64,000 bases of DNA from positions 1,054,001 through 1,118,000 of the forward strand of contig NC_016818.1 of NCBI RefSeq assembly GCF_000241955.1. Reading direction: 5' to 3'. The translations under genes and the position numbers were made by a program. A model generated the notes under the pieces. It saw only the letters and a program-made list of their open reading frames with translations. It did no database searches and was not told the DNA's origin. Below are positions 36,270 to 47,400 of this stretch, in pieces; the stretch's first letter is position 1, and each line of letters starts with the position of its first letter. The DNA is from Rahnella aquatilis CIP 78.65 = ATCC 33071 (GTDB taxonomy: Bacteria > Pseudomonadota > Gammaproteobacteria > Enterobacterales > Enterobacteriaceae).

Positions 36270-37427
36270 ATGGCGGTTATTTCCGGACAGATTATCGGGC
36301 AGGCGAAACAGTGGCGTCGCGACTTTCACAGGCGACCTGAACCTGGCCTGCATGAGCATGGCACCGCAAAAATAATCAGTGAACTGTTAGTATCTTTTGG
36401 CCTTGAAGTGCATACCGGCATTGCCGAAACCGGCGTTATTGCCACACTGCGACATGGCGAAGGCCCTTCGATCGGTCTGCGTGCGGATATCGACGCATTA
36501 CCCATTCATGAACTGAATGATTTCGCTCACCGGTCGCAAAATCCGGGGCTGATGCATGCCTGCGGGCACGACGGCCACACCTCCATTTTGCTGGGTGCGG
36601 CAAAATATCTGAGTGAGAATCGCCATTTTCGCGGCACCGTCCATTTCATCTTCCAGCCTGCTGAGGAAAACTTAGGCGGCGGCGAAATGATGGTGAAAGA
36701 AGGGCTGTTTGAGCGTTTTCCGATGCAGGCAGTGTACGCGCTGCACAACTGGCCGGGGCTGCCGGTGGGGGAAGTGGCGGTCAGTCAGGGGCCGATGATG
36801 GCGTCGCAGGACAATTTCTATATCACGCTGACCGGCAAAGGCTGCCACGCGGCGATGCCTGAGTTGGGTGCCGATCCGGTGGTGGCTGGCGCGCAGCTGA
36901 TTTTGTCCTTGCAAAGCCTGATATCGCGCCGGTTGTCGCCGCTGGAGCAAACGGTGATCAGCCTGACACAACTTCAGGCGGGCGAAGCCATTAACGTTAT
37001 TCCTGAAACGCTACATATGTCGGGCACGCTGCGCTGTCTGAGCAATAAAACCCGTGAAACCTGCTGGCGGCTGATTGAAGAATACGTGAATGCAGTGCCG
37101 TTACCGTACGGGGTGAAAGGGGAAGTGCGCTGGGAACGGGGTTATCCGGTCACGCAGAACCATGCGGCACAGGCGGAGATTGTGCGTGATGCAGCGAAAA
37201 ACACGCCGGGTATTCAGAAAGTGCATTTCAATAATGCGCCGTCGATGGCCGCAGAGGATTTCGCTTATCTGCTGGAAGCCTGTCCGGGCGCTTATTTCTG
37301 GCTGGGTGCCGATGGCGCCACACCTTCTGCTTCACTGCATAGCCCGCGCTATGACTTTAATGACGACATTATTCCGCTCGGTATCGGCGTGCTGACGACG
37401 CTGGTGGAACGCGAGCTGAAAGCCTGA
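36270..37427 (+). CDS. M20 amidohydrolase (hippurate hydrolase/IAA-amino acid hydrolase type)
   Basis: A 385-residue M20D peptidase; the ATG before AVISGQIIGQAKQWRRDFHRRPEPG, with GAGGG upstream, is the family-like start (the longest frame adds 53 residues of no similarity). Zinc-binding motifs are LMHACGHDGHTSILLG (residues about 95-110), FQPAEENLGGG with the catalytic Glu, ALHNWPG and the C-terminal MAAEDFAYLLEACPGAYFWLG. Such enzymes cleave N-acyl amino acids; the true substrate is unknown. No export signal. Confidence 0.93.
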   Translation: MAVISGQIIGQAKQWRRDFHRRPEPGLHEHGTAKIISELLVSFGLEVHTGIAETGVIATLRHGEGPSIGLRADIDALPIHELNDFAHRSQNPGLMHACGHDGHTSILLGAAKYLSENRHFRGTVHFIFQPAEENLGGGEMMVKEGLFERFPMQAVYALHNWPGLPVGEVAVSQGPMMASQDNFYITLTGKGCHAAMPELGADPVVAGAQLILSLQSLISRRLSPLEQTVISLTQLQAGEAINVIPETLHMSGTLRCLSNKTRETCWRLIEEYVNAVPLPYGVKGEVRWERGYPVTQNHAAQAEIVRDAAKNTPGIQKVHFNNAPSMAAEDFAYLLEACPGAYFWLGADGATPSASLHSPRYDFNDDIIPLGIGVLTTLVERELKA

Positions 37428-37451
37428 CCGCATTTTTCACGGCATTCCGGG

Positions 37452-37494
37452 CCGGACAACAGAGGCGTTACGCATTGTCCGGTCTGGGTTTTTA
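37452..37494 (+). terminator. Terminator after the M20 gene
   Basis: Stem CCGGACAA / TTGTCCGG with a 15-base loop, followed by TCTGGGTTTTTATATTTTT; it separates two convergent genes. Confidence 0.7.
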
Positions 37495-38274
37495 TATTTT
37501 TGCCAGTTCTTGCGCAATATTCACCATTTTATAGTCATATTCGCTAATGACATTGCGGCGTATTTTATCCTCCATCTCATCGATGAATTTTATAATATCA
37601 ACAGCCGCTGCGAAGTCGGGTAAATCAGTAATTTTGTAATTCCACCATTGAATAGATTGCAGGCGATTAATAATACCCTCATCAAACCGGTATTTAATCA
37701 CTCTGGCCGGAATACCCGCGACAATAGCGTACGGAGGAACATCCGAAGTGACGACAGCATTGGCGGCAATAACTGCGCCATTGCCGATAGTGATGCCGCC
37801 TTTTAATACGGCGTGTTCCCCCACCCAGACATCATGACCTAATACCGTCGCCGCCGGCATATAGTCGAACCCGGCAATGTTCAGCGTTTCTCCGAATTGC
37901 TCCAGCGCCACTTTCGGGAAGAAGTCATGATACGTCAGCGGACTGGTCGTAAACCGGTGTATGGGATGTTGCGGCCCCATCACCCGCACCCCTGCTGCCA
38001 GGCTGCAAAATCTGCCGGTTTTGAGATTATTGGGTAATTTACTGCACGCGTAAGAATACGCGCCCATCGAACAGAAACTTTTTCGCGGCATTGAGGCATA
38101 TTCTTCGACCCAGACATCTTCGGTAAATTTTATTTTCTCCCCTTTTTTAAAAAGGAATATATTTCTCTTCTTATATATTCCTTTCACTATTTCCGGGAAT
38201 TTAAGATGGATCTTATGGCGTAAACAATAATCCTCATGTTTTTGAGTCCATCGAAACTCAACGGGATACTTCAT
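37492..38274 (-). CDS. Hexapeptide-repeat acetyltransferase (CatB/VatD-like)
   Basis: A 260-residue protein of the xenobiotic acetyltransferase (XAT) superfamily. It has an N-terminal extension of about 60 residues, then left-handed beta-helix hexapeptide repeats (VLGHDVWVGEHAVLKGGITIGNGAVIAANAVVTSDVPPYAIVAGIPARVIKYRF, about residues 140-200). The catalytic His is likely in MGPQHPIHRF. Family members acetylate sugars, streptogramins or chloramphenicol; sugar O-acetylation in surface polysaccharides is equally possible. The gene is AT-richer than its neighbours, hinting at transfer. Confidence 0.85.
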   Translation of the reverse strand: MKYPVEFRWTQKHEDYCLRHKIHLKFPEIVKGIYKKRNIFLFKKGEKIKFTEDVWVEEYASMPRKSFCSMGAYSYACSKLPNNLKTGRFCSLAAGVRVMGPQHPIHRFTTSPLTYHDFFPKVALEQFGETLNIAGFDYMPAATVLGHDVWVGEHAVLKGGITIGNGAVIAANAVVTSDVPPYAIVAGIPARVIKYRFDEGIINRLQSIQWWNYKITDLPDFAAAVDIIKFIDEMEDKIRRNVISEYDYKMVNIAQELAKI

Positions 38275-38400
38275 TCATTGCTCCTCAAAGGTGACACGCT
38301 GTTTTTATATATTCTTGTCTAAATCCTAGCATAAAACAGACATTGCAAAATCTGAGGTCGGCGGAAACTACGTGAGGAGGGGGAGAAGTAAAGCAAAGAA

Positions 38401-38424
38401 CGCCCGGAGGATAAAGTCCGGGCG
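38401..38424 (-). terminator. Hairpin after the chemoreceptor gene
   Basis: Stem CGCCCGGA / TCCGGGCG with an eight-base loop, followed on the minus strand by TTCTTTGCTTT. Confidence 0.6.
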
Positions 38425-38455
38425 CCGGGATGAACATTTTACTCAGGTGGCGTGA

Positions 38456-40243
38456 TCAGACCCGGAAATGCCCGACGGCAACGGCCAGGCCGGTAGCTTG
38501 CTCCTGCAACGCCGACGCCGCACCGGTAGATTCCTGAACCATCGCGGCGTTCTGCTGCACCATGCCGTCGAGCTGGGTAATGGCACGGTTGATTTCGTGA
38601 ATACTCAGCATCTGCTCTTCAGATGCATGGGTAATTTCCAGCATCACTTTGCTGACGTTCGACACGTTGCTGACGATTTCACTCATGCTGTCGCTGGCGA
38701 GGCGCACCTGCGCGGAGCCGGACGCCACGCTGCTGACCGTTGATTCGATCAAGACTTTGATCTCTTTCGCTGCCTGGGCGCTGCGCTGGGCGAGGCTGCG
38801 CACTTCGCTGGCGACCACCGCAAAACCACGCCCCTGTTCACCGGCACGCGCGGCTTCGACTGCGGCGTTCAGCGCCAGAATGTTGGTCTGGAAGGCAATG
38901 CCGTCGATCACGCCGGTAATATCCCCGATTTTTGACGAGGCGCTTTCGATGCTTTCCATGGTTGTAATGACTTTAGTCACCACTTCGTCACCGCGTATGG
39001 CCGCTTCGGAAGCGGATTTGGCGGTTTCGGATGCCTGCTTAGCGGAGCTGGCCGACTGAGAAACCGTCGCCGTGATCTGCTCAAGGGATGCTGCGGTTTG
39101 TTGCAGGCTGGCTGCGGCAGATTCCGTACGACCGGACAAATCGTTATTCCCTGCGGCGATTTCATCGGCAGCGATTTTAACGGATTCACTGGTGGTACGG
39201 ATTTCAGACATCACCTTGCTAAGCTTATCGACGAAGGTGTTGAAGGCGTGGGCGATTTGCGTCACTTCATCATGTCCGTCGGTCGGCAGACGCTGCGTCA
39301 GATCATCCTCACCGGAACTGATGGCGTTGAGCGTATCGCGCACCACCGACAGGCGGTGGAACGATTTGCTGATAATCAGCCCGATGACGGCGGCTGAAAT
39401 CAGCATGATCACAATCAGCGTAATCACCGACGAGGTCAGCAGGGATCGCATACCGGCAGTCGATTCCTTCTTATCCTGCGCCACCAGCGTGAACCATTCC
39501 GTGCCCGCCACCGGCATCGCACGGAGGCGCTTGACCGCGCCGCTCAGACGGATATCCACCGGTGCATTGGCGGCAAACACATCCTGCAAATTCACCCCTT
39601 CCGCCAGTGCGGTAAATGGCTTCAGTGCCAGGCTGGCATCCGGATGCGCGATAATCACACCGGATTTGTCCACCAGCATGCCGAAACTGCCCGGCGTCGG
39701 ATGAATGGTACTGACGTTGTTAACGACGCTGTCCATCGATACATCGCCTGCCACAACCGCTTTCAGCGTGCCTGCTTCCATCACCGGTACGGCGAAAGTG
39801 ACCACCAGTTTACCGGTACCGGCATCGATATACGGCGGTGTGGCCACCGGATGTCCGGCGGCTTCAGCCTGCTTGTACCACGGGCGACCGGTCGGGTCGT
39901 AATCTGCGGGCACACCGGCCGGATCGGAAAACTTCGCGGTGCGGTTTGCATAACCGACATACACATTGGTAAACCCACCTGCACTGGCGATCTGCTTGAG
40001 AACCGGGATCGGATCTTCCGACATCGCGACCTGTTGCAGTGAAACGATCATCCCTGTTTTTGCGCTTACCCAGTCGCTGATCCCTTGCGTGTGGCTGGCG
40101 GTCAGGGCGTTCAGCGTGCTGTCTGTCGCCTGACTGTTGTATTTGCTGGCAACGGTATAACTCAGGAACGTATTGATAATCAGCGAGCAGGCCACGATGA
40201 CGATACAGGCCGTGATAATGCGCGAACGGATGGTCTTAAGCAT
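38456..40243 (-). CDS. Methyl-accepting chemotaxis protein with dCache sensor
   Basis: A 595-residue transmembrane chemoreceptor. Transmembrane segments span about residues 8-30 and 277-298. Between them lies a periplasmic dCache domain with [12 protein letters not shown] and GDVSMDSV: Tyr115, Arg120, Trp122, Tyr123 and Asp167 reproduce the dCache amino-acid-binding signature known from PctA-type receptors. HAMP and the signalling hairpin follow, with the conserved tip [33 protein letters not shown]. The C-terminus ends AVGHFRV without the CheR-docking pentapeptide NWETF. It is probably an amino-acid sensor; the ligand identity is inference. Confidence 0.94.
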   Translation of the reverse strand: MLKTIRSRIITACIVIVACSLIINTFLSYTVASKYNSQATDSTLNALTASHTQGISDWVSAKTGMIVSLQQVAMSEDPIPVLKQIASAGGFTNVYVGYANRTAKFSDPAGVPADYDPTGRPWYKQAEAAGHPVATPPYIDAGTGKLVVTFAVPVMEAGTLKAVVAGDVSMDSVVNNVSTIHPTPGSFGMLVDKSGVIIAHPDASLALKPFTALAEGVNLQDVFAANAPVDIRLSGAVKRLRAMPVAGTEWFTLVAQDKKESTAGMRSLLTSSVITLIVIMLISAAVIGLIISKSFHRLSVVRDTLNAISSGEDDLTQRLPTDGHDEVTQIAHAFNTFVDKLSKVMSEIRTTSESVKIAADEIAAGNNDLSGRTESAAASLQQTAASLEQITATVSQSASSAKQASETAKSASEAAIRGDEVVTKVITTMESIESASSKIGDITGVIDGIAFQTNILALNAAVEAARAGEQGRGFAVVASEVRSLAQRSAQAAKEIKVLIESTVSSVASGSAQVRLASDSMSEIVSNVSNVSKVMLEITHASEEQMLSIHEINRAITQLDGMVQQNAAMVQESTGAASALQEQATGLAVAVGHFRV

Positions 40244-40305
40244 GAGCGTTTCCCTGGAAGGAATCTTAAGTTACAGGTATCGGCAGGGAAGAGGAAAACT
40301 TGACC

Positions 40306-40611
40306 CTACGCCTCACCGTTCCCGCCCGTTTTCTTCTTATCCACATGTCCCAGTGAACGTTCCGGGAAACAGATATCGCGCACCCGCTGTTTGAGCGGTG
40401 CGGCGTCCGGAAAACCGCCGTCGCGTTTGCGTTCCCAGATGACCTCATCATCGACTTTAATCTCGTAAATGCCGCCCGTGCCGGGAACAAGCGTCACCGA
40501 TGCCAGATCGGTACTGAACGAGTTGAGCAATTCCTGCGCCATCCATGCGGCGCGCAGCAGCCAGTTACATTGTGAGCAATAAGTGATGGTGATGGCAGGC
40601 AGTTTTTCCAT
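40306..40611 (-). CDS. SelT/SelW/SelH-family (Rdx) protein
   Basis: A 101-residue protein with a thioredoxin-like CxxC motif at residues 12-15 (ITITYCSQCNWLLRAAWMAQELL) and the Rdx core VTLVPGTGGIYEIKVDDEVIWERKRDGGFPD. Bacterial members replace selenocysteine with Cys, as here. A role in thiol redox chemistry is supposed for the family but the reaction is not proven. It reads opposite to recC with 372 bases between them. Confidence 0.9.
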   Translation of the reverse strand: MEKLPAITITYCSQCNWLLRAAWMAQELLNSFSTDLASVTLVPGTGGIYEIKVDDEVIWERKRDGGFPDAAPLKQRVRDICFPERSLGHVDKKKTGGNGEA

Positions 40612-40983
40612 GGTATGAACCCTTTTAAGATGGTTTTAACGTGATATCACAACGCAGATGAAGCCCTGAAAATAGCATGATGTCTGGCGATCTACTGCAC
40701 CGTGATGATATCCGCCGTCGGTCAGGGCACTGATTGAATTATCCCGGAAATCCGTCATGGGTATTGCCTGCGCCTTATGCGCACTGGCTTGAGCGTTACA
40801 GCATTCAGTGATCCTCAAATATCTGTGGAAAGAAGCGCATAAAGCGCGCAGGTAATTTTCAGGGCATTACATTTTGCTACGAGGCAGGCCGCAAGCCCTG
40901 CCTCTTTTCTTTTCTGTTCTTTCAATCCATTCCAAATCAACGCAAAATCCCAACCCTGACAGGCGATATTAAAGGATGCGGGC
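40612..40983. other. Spacer upstream of recC
   Basis: Long gap of 372 bases between divergent genes. No real protein gene is seen. A rightward terminator-like hairpin sits at 40881-40912, about 80 bases before recC, without any rightward gene upstream of it; it could belong to a short untranslated RNA or to a transcribed leader. Confidence 0.5.
40881..40912 (+). terminator. Orphan plus-strand terminator before recC
   Basis: Stem GAGGCAGG / CCTGCCTC with a short loop, followed by TTTTCTTTTCTGTTCTTTC. Nothing obvious is encoded upstream on this strand. Confidence 0.65.
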
Positions 40984-43900
40984 GTGAATTCAGGTTTGAT
41001 GGTATTACACGGAAATCACTCAGAAGCGCTGAGGGACGTGCTGATCACGTGGATGGCGGCGCATCCGCTGTCGCCGCTGGAAAATGAAGTGATTCTGGTG
41101 CAGAGCAACGGCATTAATCAGTGGCTGAAACTGGCGCTGGCACGTGATGTGACCGACGGTGGCTGCGGGATTGCTGCGGCGCTGGATATCAAACTTCCGG
41201 CGCGCTTTTTCTGGCAGGTTTACCGCGCGGTGCTCGGCAAAGAACAGGTGCCGGAATCATCCCCGTTCGACCGCCCGCTGCTGACCTGGCGACTGATGCG
41301 CCTGTTGCCCGAACTGCTTGCCGAACCGGTGTTTGCGCCGCTCGCGCGTTTCTTAAAAGATGACGGCGATATGCGTAAACTGCATCAGCTGGCACAGCGC
41401 CTGGCGGATTTATTCGATCAGTATCAGGTTTACCGCGCCGACTGGCTGGAAGACTGGGGCAACGGGCTGGACGTTCTGCGTACCAGCCGTAAAGGCAGCG
41501 AACCCTTGCCGGAGAATCTGCTGTGGCAGCCGCAACTGTGGCGCGCGCTGCTGGCGGATGTCCCTGAAAGCGAACGTGGCACCAGCCGTGCGGCGGTGCA
41601 TCAGCGTTTCCTGCAATACGCGCAATCTATTCCTGAAGGCCAGCGTCCCGCCGGGCTTCCCGCGCGGCTGGTGGTCTTTGGTATTTCCTCGCTGCCGCAA
41701 CAATCCCTTGAAGTGCTGGCCATGCTCGGCCGCTGGACACATATCTTTATGTGCGTACATAACCCATGCGAGCACGACTGGAGCGATATCATCGCGGATA
41801 AAGATTTGTTGCGCGCGGAAAGAGTACGTCAGCAGCGCAAACCGGGCATGCCGCAGGTGATTGCCGAAGATGAACTCCATCAGCATGCGCATCCGCTGCT
41901 GGCAGCATGGGGCAAACAGGGGCGTGATTACATCGGTCTGCTGAATGAGTATGACAATCATGAATCTTATGCCTCGCAGCTGGCGCCGGTGATCCCGCGC
42001 ATCGACCTCTTTACCTCAAACGGTACCGACACCCTGTTGCATCAGTTGCAGGAAGACATTTTGCAGCTGCGTCCTCTGTCCGAAACCATCGATCAATGGC
42101 CTGCCGTTGACGTTCAGCATGACGATTCCCTGCGTTTCTTTATTACGCACAGCGCCCAGCGTGAAGTGGAAGTGCTGCACGACCGCCTGCTGGCGGCACT
42201 GGCCGCTGATCCGACGCTGAAAGCGCGCGACATTATCGTGATGGTGCCGGATATCAACGGTTATGCACCGCACATTCAGGCGGTGTTTGGCCTGATGGAG
42301 CGCAGTGATCCGCGTTATATCCCGTTTACCGTCGCCGATCAGGGACCGCGCCAGAACAACCCGTTACTCGGTGCGCTGGAAAGCCTGCTGGCGCTGCCGC
42401 AGTCGCGTTTTGCGGTCAGCGATTTGCTGGATTTACTCGATGTGCCATCGGTGCGTCAGCGCTTCGGGATTGAAGAAGAACAACTGCCCCTGCTGCACCG
42501 CTGGATCAGAGCGGCTAACGTGCGCTGGGGGCTGCATGCCGAACAGCGTCAGAGCCTGGAACTGCCCTTATCGCCGGAACAAAACAGCTGGTTCTTTGGC
42601 CTGCAGCGTATGTTGCTGGGTTATGCGGTAGGCAGCGGCGAAGCCTGGGAAAATATTGAGCCACTGGATGAAATCGGCGGGCTGGATGCGGCGCTGATGG
42701 GGCCGCTGTCACATCTGCTGAACTGCCTCGATGACACCTGGCGTCAGTTGCGTGAACCTGCGGCACCGCTGGTGTGGGGGGAACGGCTGCGCTCCATTCT
42801 TTCTCAATATTTTGCCGATGATGACGGCGAAGACGGCTTTATTTTAGTGCGGCTGCTCGGCGAGCTTGAAATCTGGCTCGAAGCCTGTGAAAGCGTCGAT
42901 CTACAGGCTGAACTGCCGCTTTCGGTGGTGCGTGACCACTGGCTGGCACAGTTCGAACAGTCGGGTCTGACCCAGCCGTTTTTCGGCGGCGCGGTGACTT
43001 TCGCCACGCTGATGCCGATGCGTGCCATTCCTTTCCGCCATGTGTATCTGCTGGGTATGAACGACGGGGATTATCCGCGTAACCGTGTGCCGATGGATTT
43101 CGACCTGATGGGGCGCGATTACCGTCCGGGCGACCGTTCACGTCGCGAAGATGACCGCTATCTGTTCCTTGAAGCGCTGCTTTCCGCGCGTGAGCGCTTA
43201 CACATCAGCTGGGTGGGTCGCAGCATTCACGACAATACCGAACGCCCGCCGTCCGTGCTGGTGGCGCAGTTGCGCGACCATCTGGCGGCGGGCTGGGGAA
43301 GAAATAAGGGTAAGGAGTTCCTGGCTGCGCTGACCACCGAACATCGTCTGCAACCGTTCAACCGTGACTACTTCAGTCAGGGCAGCCCGTTGTTCAGCTA
43401 TGCGCACGAATGGCGCGCCGGACTGGAGGCGGAAGCTGCCGCCGTTGCTACACAACCGCTGCAACCGGCAGAGCAGGAAGGCGCGCTGACGCTGCGTCAG
43501 TTGTCGGATTTCCTGTCGGATCCGGTGCGCAGTTTCTTCCGCCAGCGGCTGAACATCTGGTTTGAGCTGGAAGATCCGGGCAGTGAAGATCAGGAGCCGT
43601 TTGACATCAATGCGCTGGAAAACTGGCGGTTGCAGGACGAACTGATCCGTGCGCAAAAATGGGCGCTGGAAACCGGCGTTTCGCGCCAGGATGTGTTGCG
43701 TCAGCAACTCGAACGTATTGAGCGGCGCGGCGAGCTGGCGCCGGGCGAATTTGCCGCCGTGCTGAGTGAGGATCTTGCTGAGCCGATGGACACCTTATTC
43801 GCCAGTTATCAGCAGATTCTGGATGTATGGCCGCAGCCGCTGGCAAATGAGGCGCTGGAAGATGGCACCGGTGGTGTGATGTTCTCTGACTGGCTGAGCG

Positions 43901-44445
43901 AACTGCGGGCAAATCCTGCGGGTGACCGCGCGCGCGTGGTGCTGGAAAGCATCGGCATCATGACCAAAGAACGCAGTTACCGTTTTGACCGGCTGCTGCC
44001 TTACTGGGTCGCCCATCTCGCCGGTCACCTTGACGGCAAGCCCATGCACACCGTGATCATCAGTAAGAACGGCACGGCTGAACTGCTGCCGCTGGAGATT
44101 GCACAGGCGCGTGCCCTGTGGGAAATGCTGATTGAAACCTGGAAGGCGGGGCAGTTGCGCCCGTTGCCGCTGGCGGTTAAAACCGCATTTGTCTGGCTGA
44201 AAAAAGAGGGCACAGAAAACAGCACACCGGACAGCGATGCCTGGCTTTCCGCCCGCGACAGTTATGAAAATCACGATCCGGCAAACATGAAGTTCGGTGA
44301 ACGCGACAGTAACCGCTATCTGTCCCGCGCGTGGCCGGACTTCGCCGCACTCTGGTCTGACGGTGAATTTGCCCGCCTCGCGGATACGCTGCTCGCGCCG
44401 CTGAGAAATCATCTTTCCCGCGGTAAAAAAGGAACGAAGGAATGA
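40984..44445 (+). CDS. recC: Exonuclease V gamma subunit RecC (Pseudomonas-like type)
   Basis: A 1153-residue RecC, 31 residues longer than E. coli RecC (1122). RecC clamps the DNA end, splits the strands and reads Chi. Recognisable conserved stretches are NEVILVQSNGINQWLKLALA near the N-terminus, QREVEVLHDRLLAALAADPTLKARDIIVMVPDINGY, LMPMRAIPFRHVYLLGMNDGDYPR and RREDDRYLFLEALLSARERLHISWVGRSI. Elsewhere the sequence departs strongly from the E. coli type. A GTG start after GGAT is used; an ATG lies five codons in. Its stop overlaps the recB start by four bases, leaving no room for the ptrA gene that separates recC and recB in E. coli. Confidence 0.93.
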   Translation: MNSGLMVLHGNHSEALRDVLITWMAAHPLSPLENEVILVQSNGINQWLKLALARDVTDGGCGIAAALDIKLPARFFWQVYRAVLGKEQVPESSPFDRPLLTWRLMRLLPELLAEPVFAPLARFLKDDGDMRKLHQLAQRLADLFDQYQVYRADWLEDWGNGLDVLRTSRKGSEPLPENLLWQPQLWRALLADVPESERGTSRAAVHQRFLQYAQSIPEGQRPAGLPARLVVFGISSLPQQSLEVLAMLGRWTHIFMCVHNPCEHDWSDIIADKDLLRAERVRQQRKPGMPQVIAEDELHQHAHPLLAAWGKQGRDYIGLLNEYDNHESYASQLAPVIPRIDLFTSNGTDTLLHQLQEDILQLRPLSETIDQWPAVDVQHDDSLRFFITHSAQREVEVLHDRLLAALAADPTLKARDIIVMVPDINGYAPHIQAVFGLMERSDPRYIPFTVADQGPRQNNPLLGALESLLALPQSRFAVSDLLDLLDVPSVRQRFGIEEEQLPLLHRWIRAANVRWGLHAEQRQSLELPLSPEQNSWFFGLQRMLLGYAVGSGEAWENIEPLDEIGGLDAALMGPLSHLLNCLDDTWRQLREPAAPLVWGERLRSILSQYFADDDGEDGFILVRLLGELEIWLEACESVDLQAELPLSVVRDHWLAQFEQSGLTQPFFGGAVTFATLMPMRAIPFRHVYLLGMNDGDYPRNRVPMDFDLMGRDYRPGDRSRREDDRYLFLEALLSARERLHISWVGRSIHDNTERPPSVLVAQLRDHLAAGWGRNKGKEFLAALTTEHRLQPFNRDYFSQGSPLFSYAHEWRAGLEAEAAAVATQPLQPAEQEGALTLRQLSDFLSDPVRSFFRQRLNIWFELEDPGSEDQEPFDINALENWRLQDELIRAQKWALETGVSRQDVLRQQLERIERRGELAPGEFAAVLSEDLAEPMDTLFASYQQILDVWPQPLANEALEDGTGGVMFSDWLSELRANPAGDRARVVLESIGIMTKERSYRFDRLLPYWVAHLAGHLDGKPMHTVIISKNGTAELLPLEIAQARALWEMLIETWKAGQLRPLPLAVKTAFVWLKKEGTENSTPDSDAWLSARDSYENHDPANMKFGERDSNRYLSRAWPDFAALWSDGEFARLADTLLAPLRNHLSRGKKGTKE

Positions 44446-47400
44446 TGGAACAATGTTTAACATCAGCATCAGCGGTGCCCCCTGTGGTGCCATCAGCGCT
44501 GAATGTGCTGAATTTTCCGCTGACGGGCAGCCGCCTGATTGAAGCCAGCGCCGGTACCGGCAAAACCTTCACCATCGCTGCGCTGTATGTACGGCTGGTG
44601 CTCGGGCACGGCGGCGACAATGCCTTCAGCCGTCCGCTGACGCCGCCGGAAATTCTGGTCGTGACCTTTACCGATGCGGCTACTAAAGAGCTGCGGGATC
44701 GTATCCGCGAACGGCTGTCTGGCGCAGCGGCGTGTTTTTTAGACGATCCGCTGGCACCGTCTTCCTGCGACGAATTTTTGCAAACCCTGCGTGCGGAGTA
44801 CCCGCCGGAGCAATGGCCGGGCTGTGCCCGCAAGCTGCAACTGGCGGCGGAATGGATGGATGAATCTGCTGTCTCGACCATTCACGGCTGGTGTAACCGT
44901 ATGCTCGGCGAGCACGCGTTCGACAGCGACAGCCTGTTTACCCAGACGCTGGAAACCGACCAAACCGAACTGCTGATGAACGTGGTGCGTGATTACTGGC
45001 GCAGTTTCTATTTTCCGCTCGGTGAACAGGAAATCCGCACACTGCGCGGATGGTGGCGCGCGCCGGAAGATTTACATCGCAGCGTGATGCCGTTGCTGGA
45101 TTACACTGAAGAGTTAGGTTCAGATCTGACACCCGCCGAAGTGGTCGAAACAGTGAATAACCAGAAAGCCGCGGAACTGGCGACGCTGAAACAAGACTGG
45201 CCGCAATGGATTGAAGAACTCAATGTTCTCTTAGACGATGCTTCCTCTAAAAAACTTGTTAACGGAACAAAATTACGACCATCGTATTACCAGCCATGGC
45301 TGGATAAGCTTCGGATCTGGGCAACGACAGACGAAATTAAGCCAGAGTTAAATAAAGGTTGGGAACGCCTTACCCATTCGGGGCTGAAAGATGCCTGGAA
45401 ACAGGGCGAACCGCCGGTACACCCTGCACTGAGCGCGATGGAAACCCTCAAAGCCCGGCTGGAAAGTCTGCCGGATGCCCGCAGCGGGTTGCTGCAACAT
45501 GCCTGCCGCTGGATCAAAAACCGTTTTGACGCCGAGCAGCAAAAGCGTGCGCAAATGGGCTTCAACGATTTACTGACCCGTCTGGACGCCGCGCTGCGCA
45601 GTGATAACGGCGCGCGGCTGGCGGAGATTATCCGCACCCAATTCCCGGTGGCAATGATCGACGAATTTCAGGACACCGATCCGCTGCAATACCGTATTTT
45701 CGACGCCGTTTACCGCGTGGCTGCAAATGCGCCGGAGCAGGGGCTGATCCTGATCGGCGACCCGAAACAGGCGATTTATGCCTTCCGTGGCGCGGATATT
45801 TATACCTATCTGCGCGCCCGTCGTGATACTGGTGGCCGCCATTACACGCTGGCGACCAACTTCCGTTCTACCCGCGCGATGGTGGCATCGGTGAATCAGG
45901 TGTTTGAACTGGCGGAAAAACGTCAGTCCGGTGAGGGGGCATTTCTGTTCCGGCGCGGCGCGGAAAATCAGGTGCCGTTCCTGCCGGTGGAAGCCAAAGG
46001 ACGCGCTGACACGCTGGTCATTGAGGGGGCTGAAGCCGTTGCGCTGACGCTATGGTATCCGGAAAACCAGACGGAAGCGTTGCCGAAAACGCAGTATGTC
46101 CAGCTGATGGCAGACGGCTGTGCGACGGAAATTGTCCGCCTGCTGCGCCTGGGTCAGCAGGGGGCTGCCGGTTTCGGCACACCTGGCGAAACGCTGAAAC
46201 CGGTGATGCCGGGCGATATTGCGGTGCTGGTGAACACCGGACGTGAAGCGTCGGCGGTGCGTGCTGCGCTGTCAAAACGTGGTGTACCCAGTGTGTATCT
46301 CTCTGATAAAGAATCTATTTTCGAAAGCGTACAGGCCGGTGAATTGCAATACTGGCTGGCGGCCTGTGCCGCGCCGGAAAACGATCGTCTGCTGCGTGCT
46401 GCCCTCGCGACACCTTCCCTGAACCTGAGCTGGGAAGCGCTCGACAGGCTGAATCAGGATGAAAACGAGTGGGAACGCTACGTTCATCAGTTTCAGGCAC
46501 TGCGTACCTGCTGGCGCAAACAGGGCATTCTGCCGATGCTGCGCCGCCTTATGTGGGAATTCGACGTGCCGCGCCGTTTGCTTGGCCGCGGTGACGAACG
46601 TGCGCTGACCGACCTGTTGCATCTTTCTGAGCTGCTGCAACAGGCCAGCGTTCAGCTCGACGGTGAGCACGCGCTGATCCGCTATCTGGCACAGCAGTGT
46701 CAGGATGAACATCAGGGGGGCGATGCGCGCAAACTACGCCTCGAAAGTGATGCAGAACGGGTGAAAGTGGTCACGGTGCATAAATCCAAAGGGCTGGAAT
46801 ATCCGCTGGTATTCCTGCCTTTCGCCTGTGCTTTCCGCGCGGTCAAAAAACAGGATTCACCGCTGAAATGGCATACACCGGAAGGCGAACTGGAAGTCGC
46901 GCTGAGTGCGACCGATGAACTGCTGGTGCAGGCTGACCGCGAGCGCCTGGGAGAAGACCTGCGTAAGTTCTACGTCGCGATGACCCGCTCGCGCTACGCA
47001 CTGTGGCTGGGGATGGCACCGCTGAAGGAGTTCGAAAAGAGCGCACCTGGTTATCTGTTCCACGGCGGCAACGCTATCGATGCGCAGACGCTGCCCGCCA
47101 GTTTGCAGGCGCTGGAAACCGAAACTATTCGCGCCTGGCCGCTGCCCGTTGCGGATGGCGCAATCTATCGCAGCGAACAGTCGTTGCCGAAACTCGGGCC
47201 GCGCCCGCCGCTGCGTACGCACAAAGACCCGCGCTGGTGGGTGTCGAGTTTCTCCGGTCTGCAAATCGCGCCGGCGGGCACCTATATCATGCCGGAAAGC
47301 CTGAACCGCGAACCCCGTGGTGAAATCGAAAGTGCGGCGCAGGACAGCTATTTAGAAGATCAGAAAGTGTTTGTGGAAGAAAAAGAACCGGTATCCGGAC

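Noticed and set aside
40636..40818. 60-codon minus-strand frame upstream of recC
   Set aside because: Low-quality composition and no ribosome site; region treated as non-coding.
44432..44446. Missing ptrA as a deletion scar between recC and recB
   Set aside because: The genes overlap by exactly four bases with a normal start, which is better explained by a different operon type than by deletion of ptrA.
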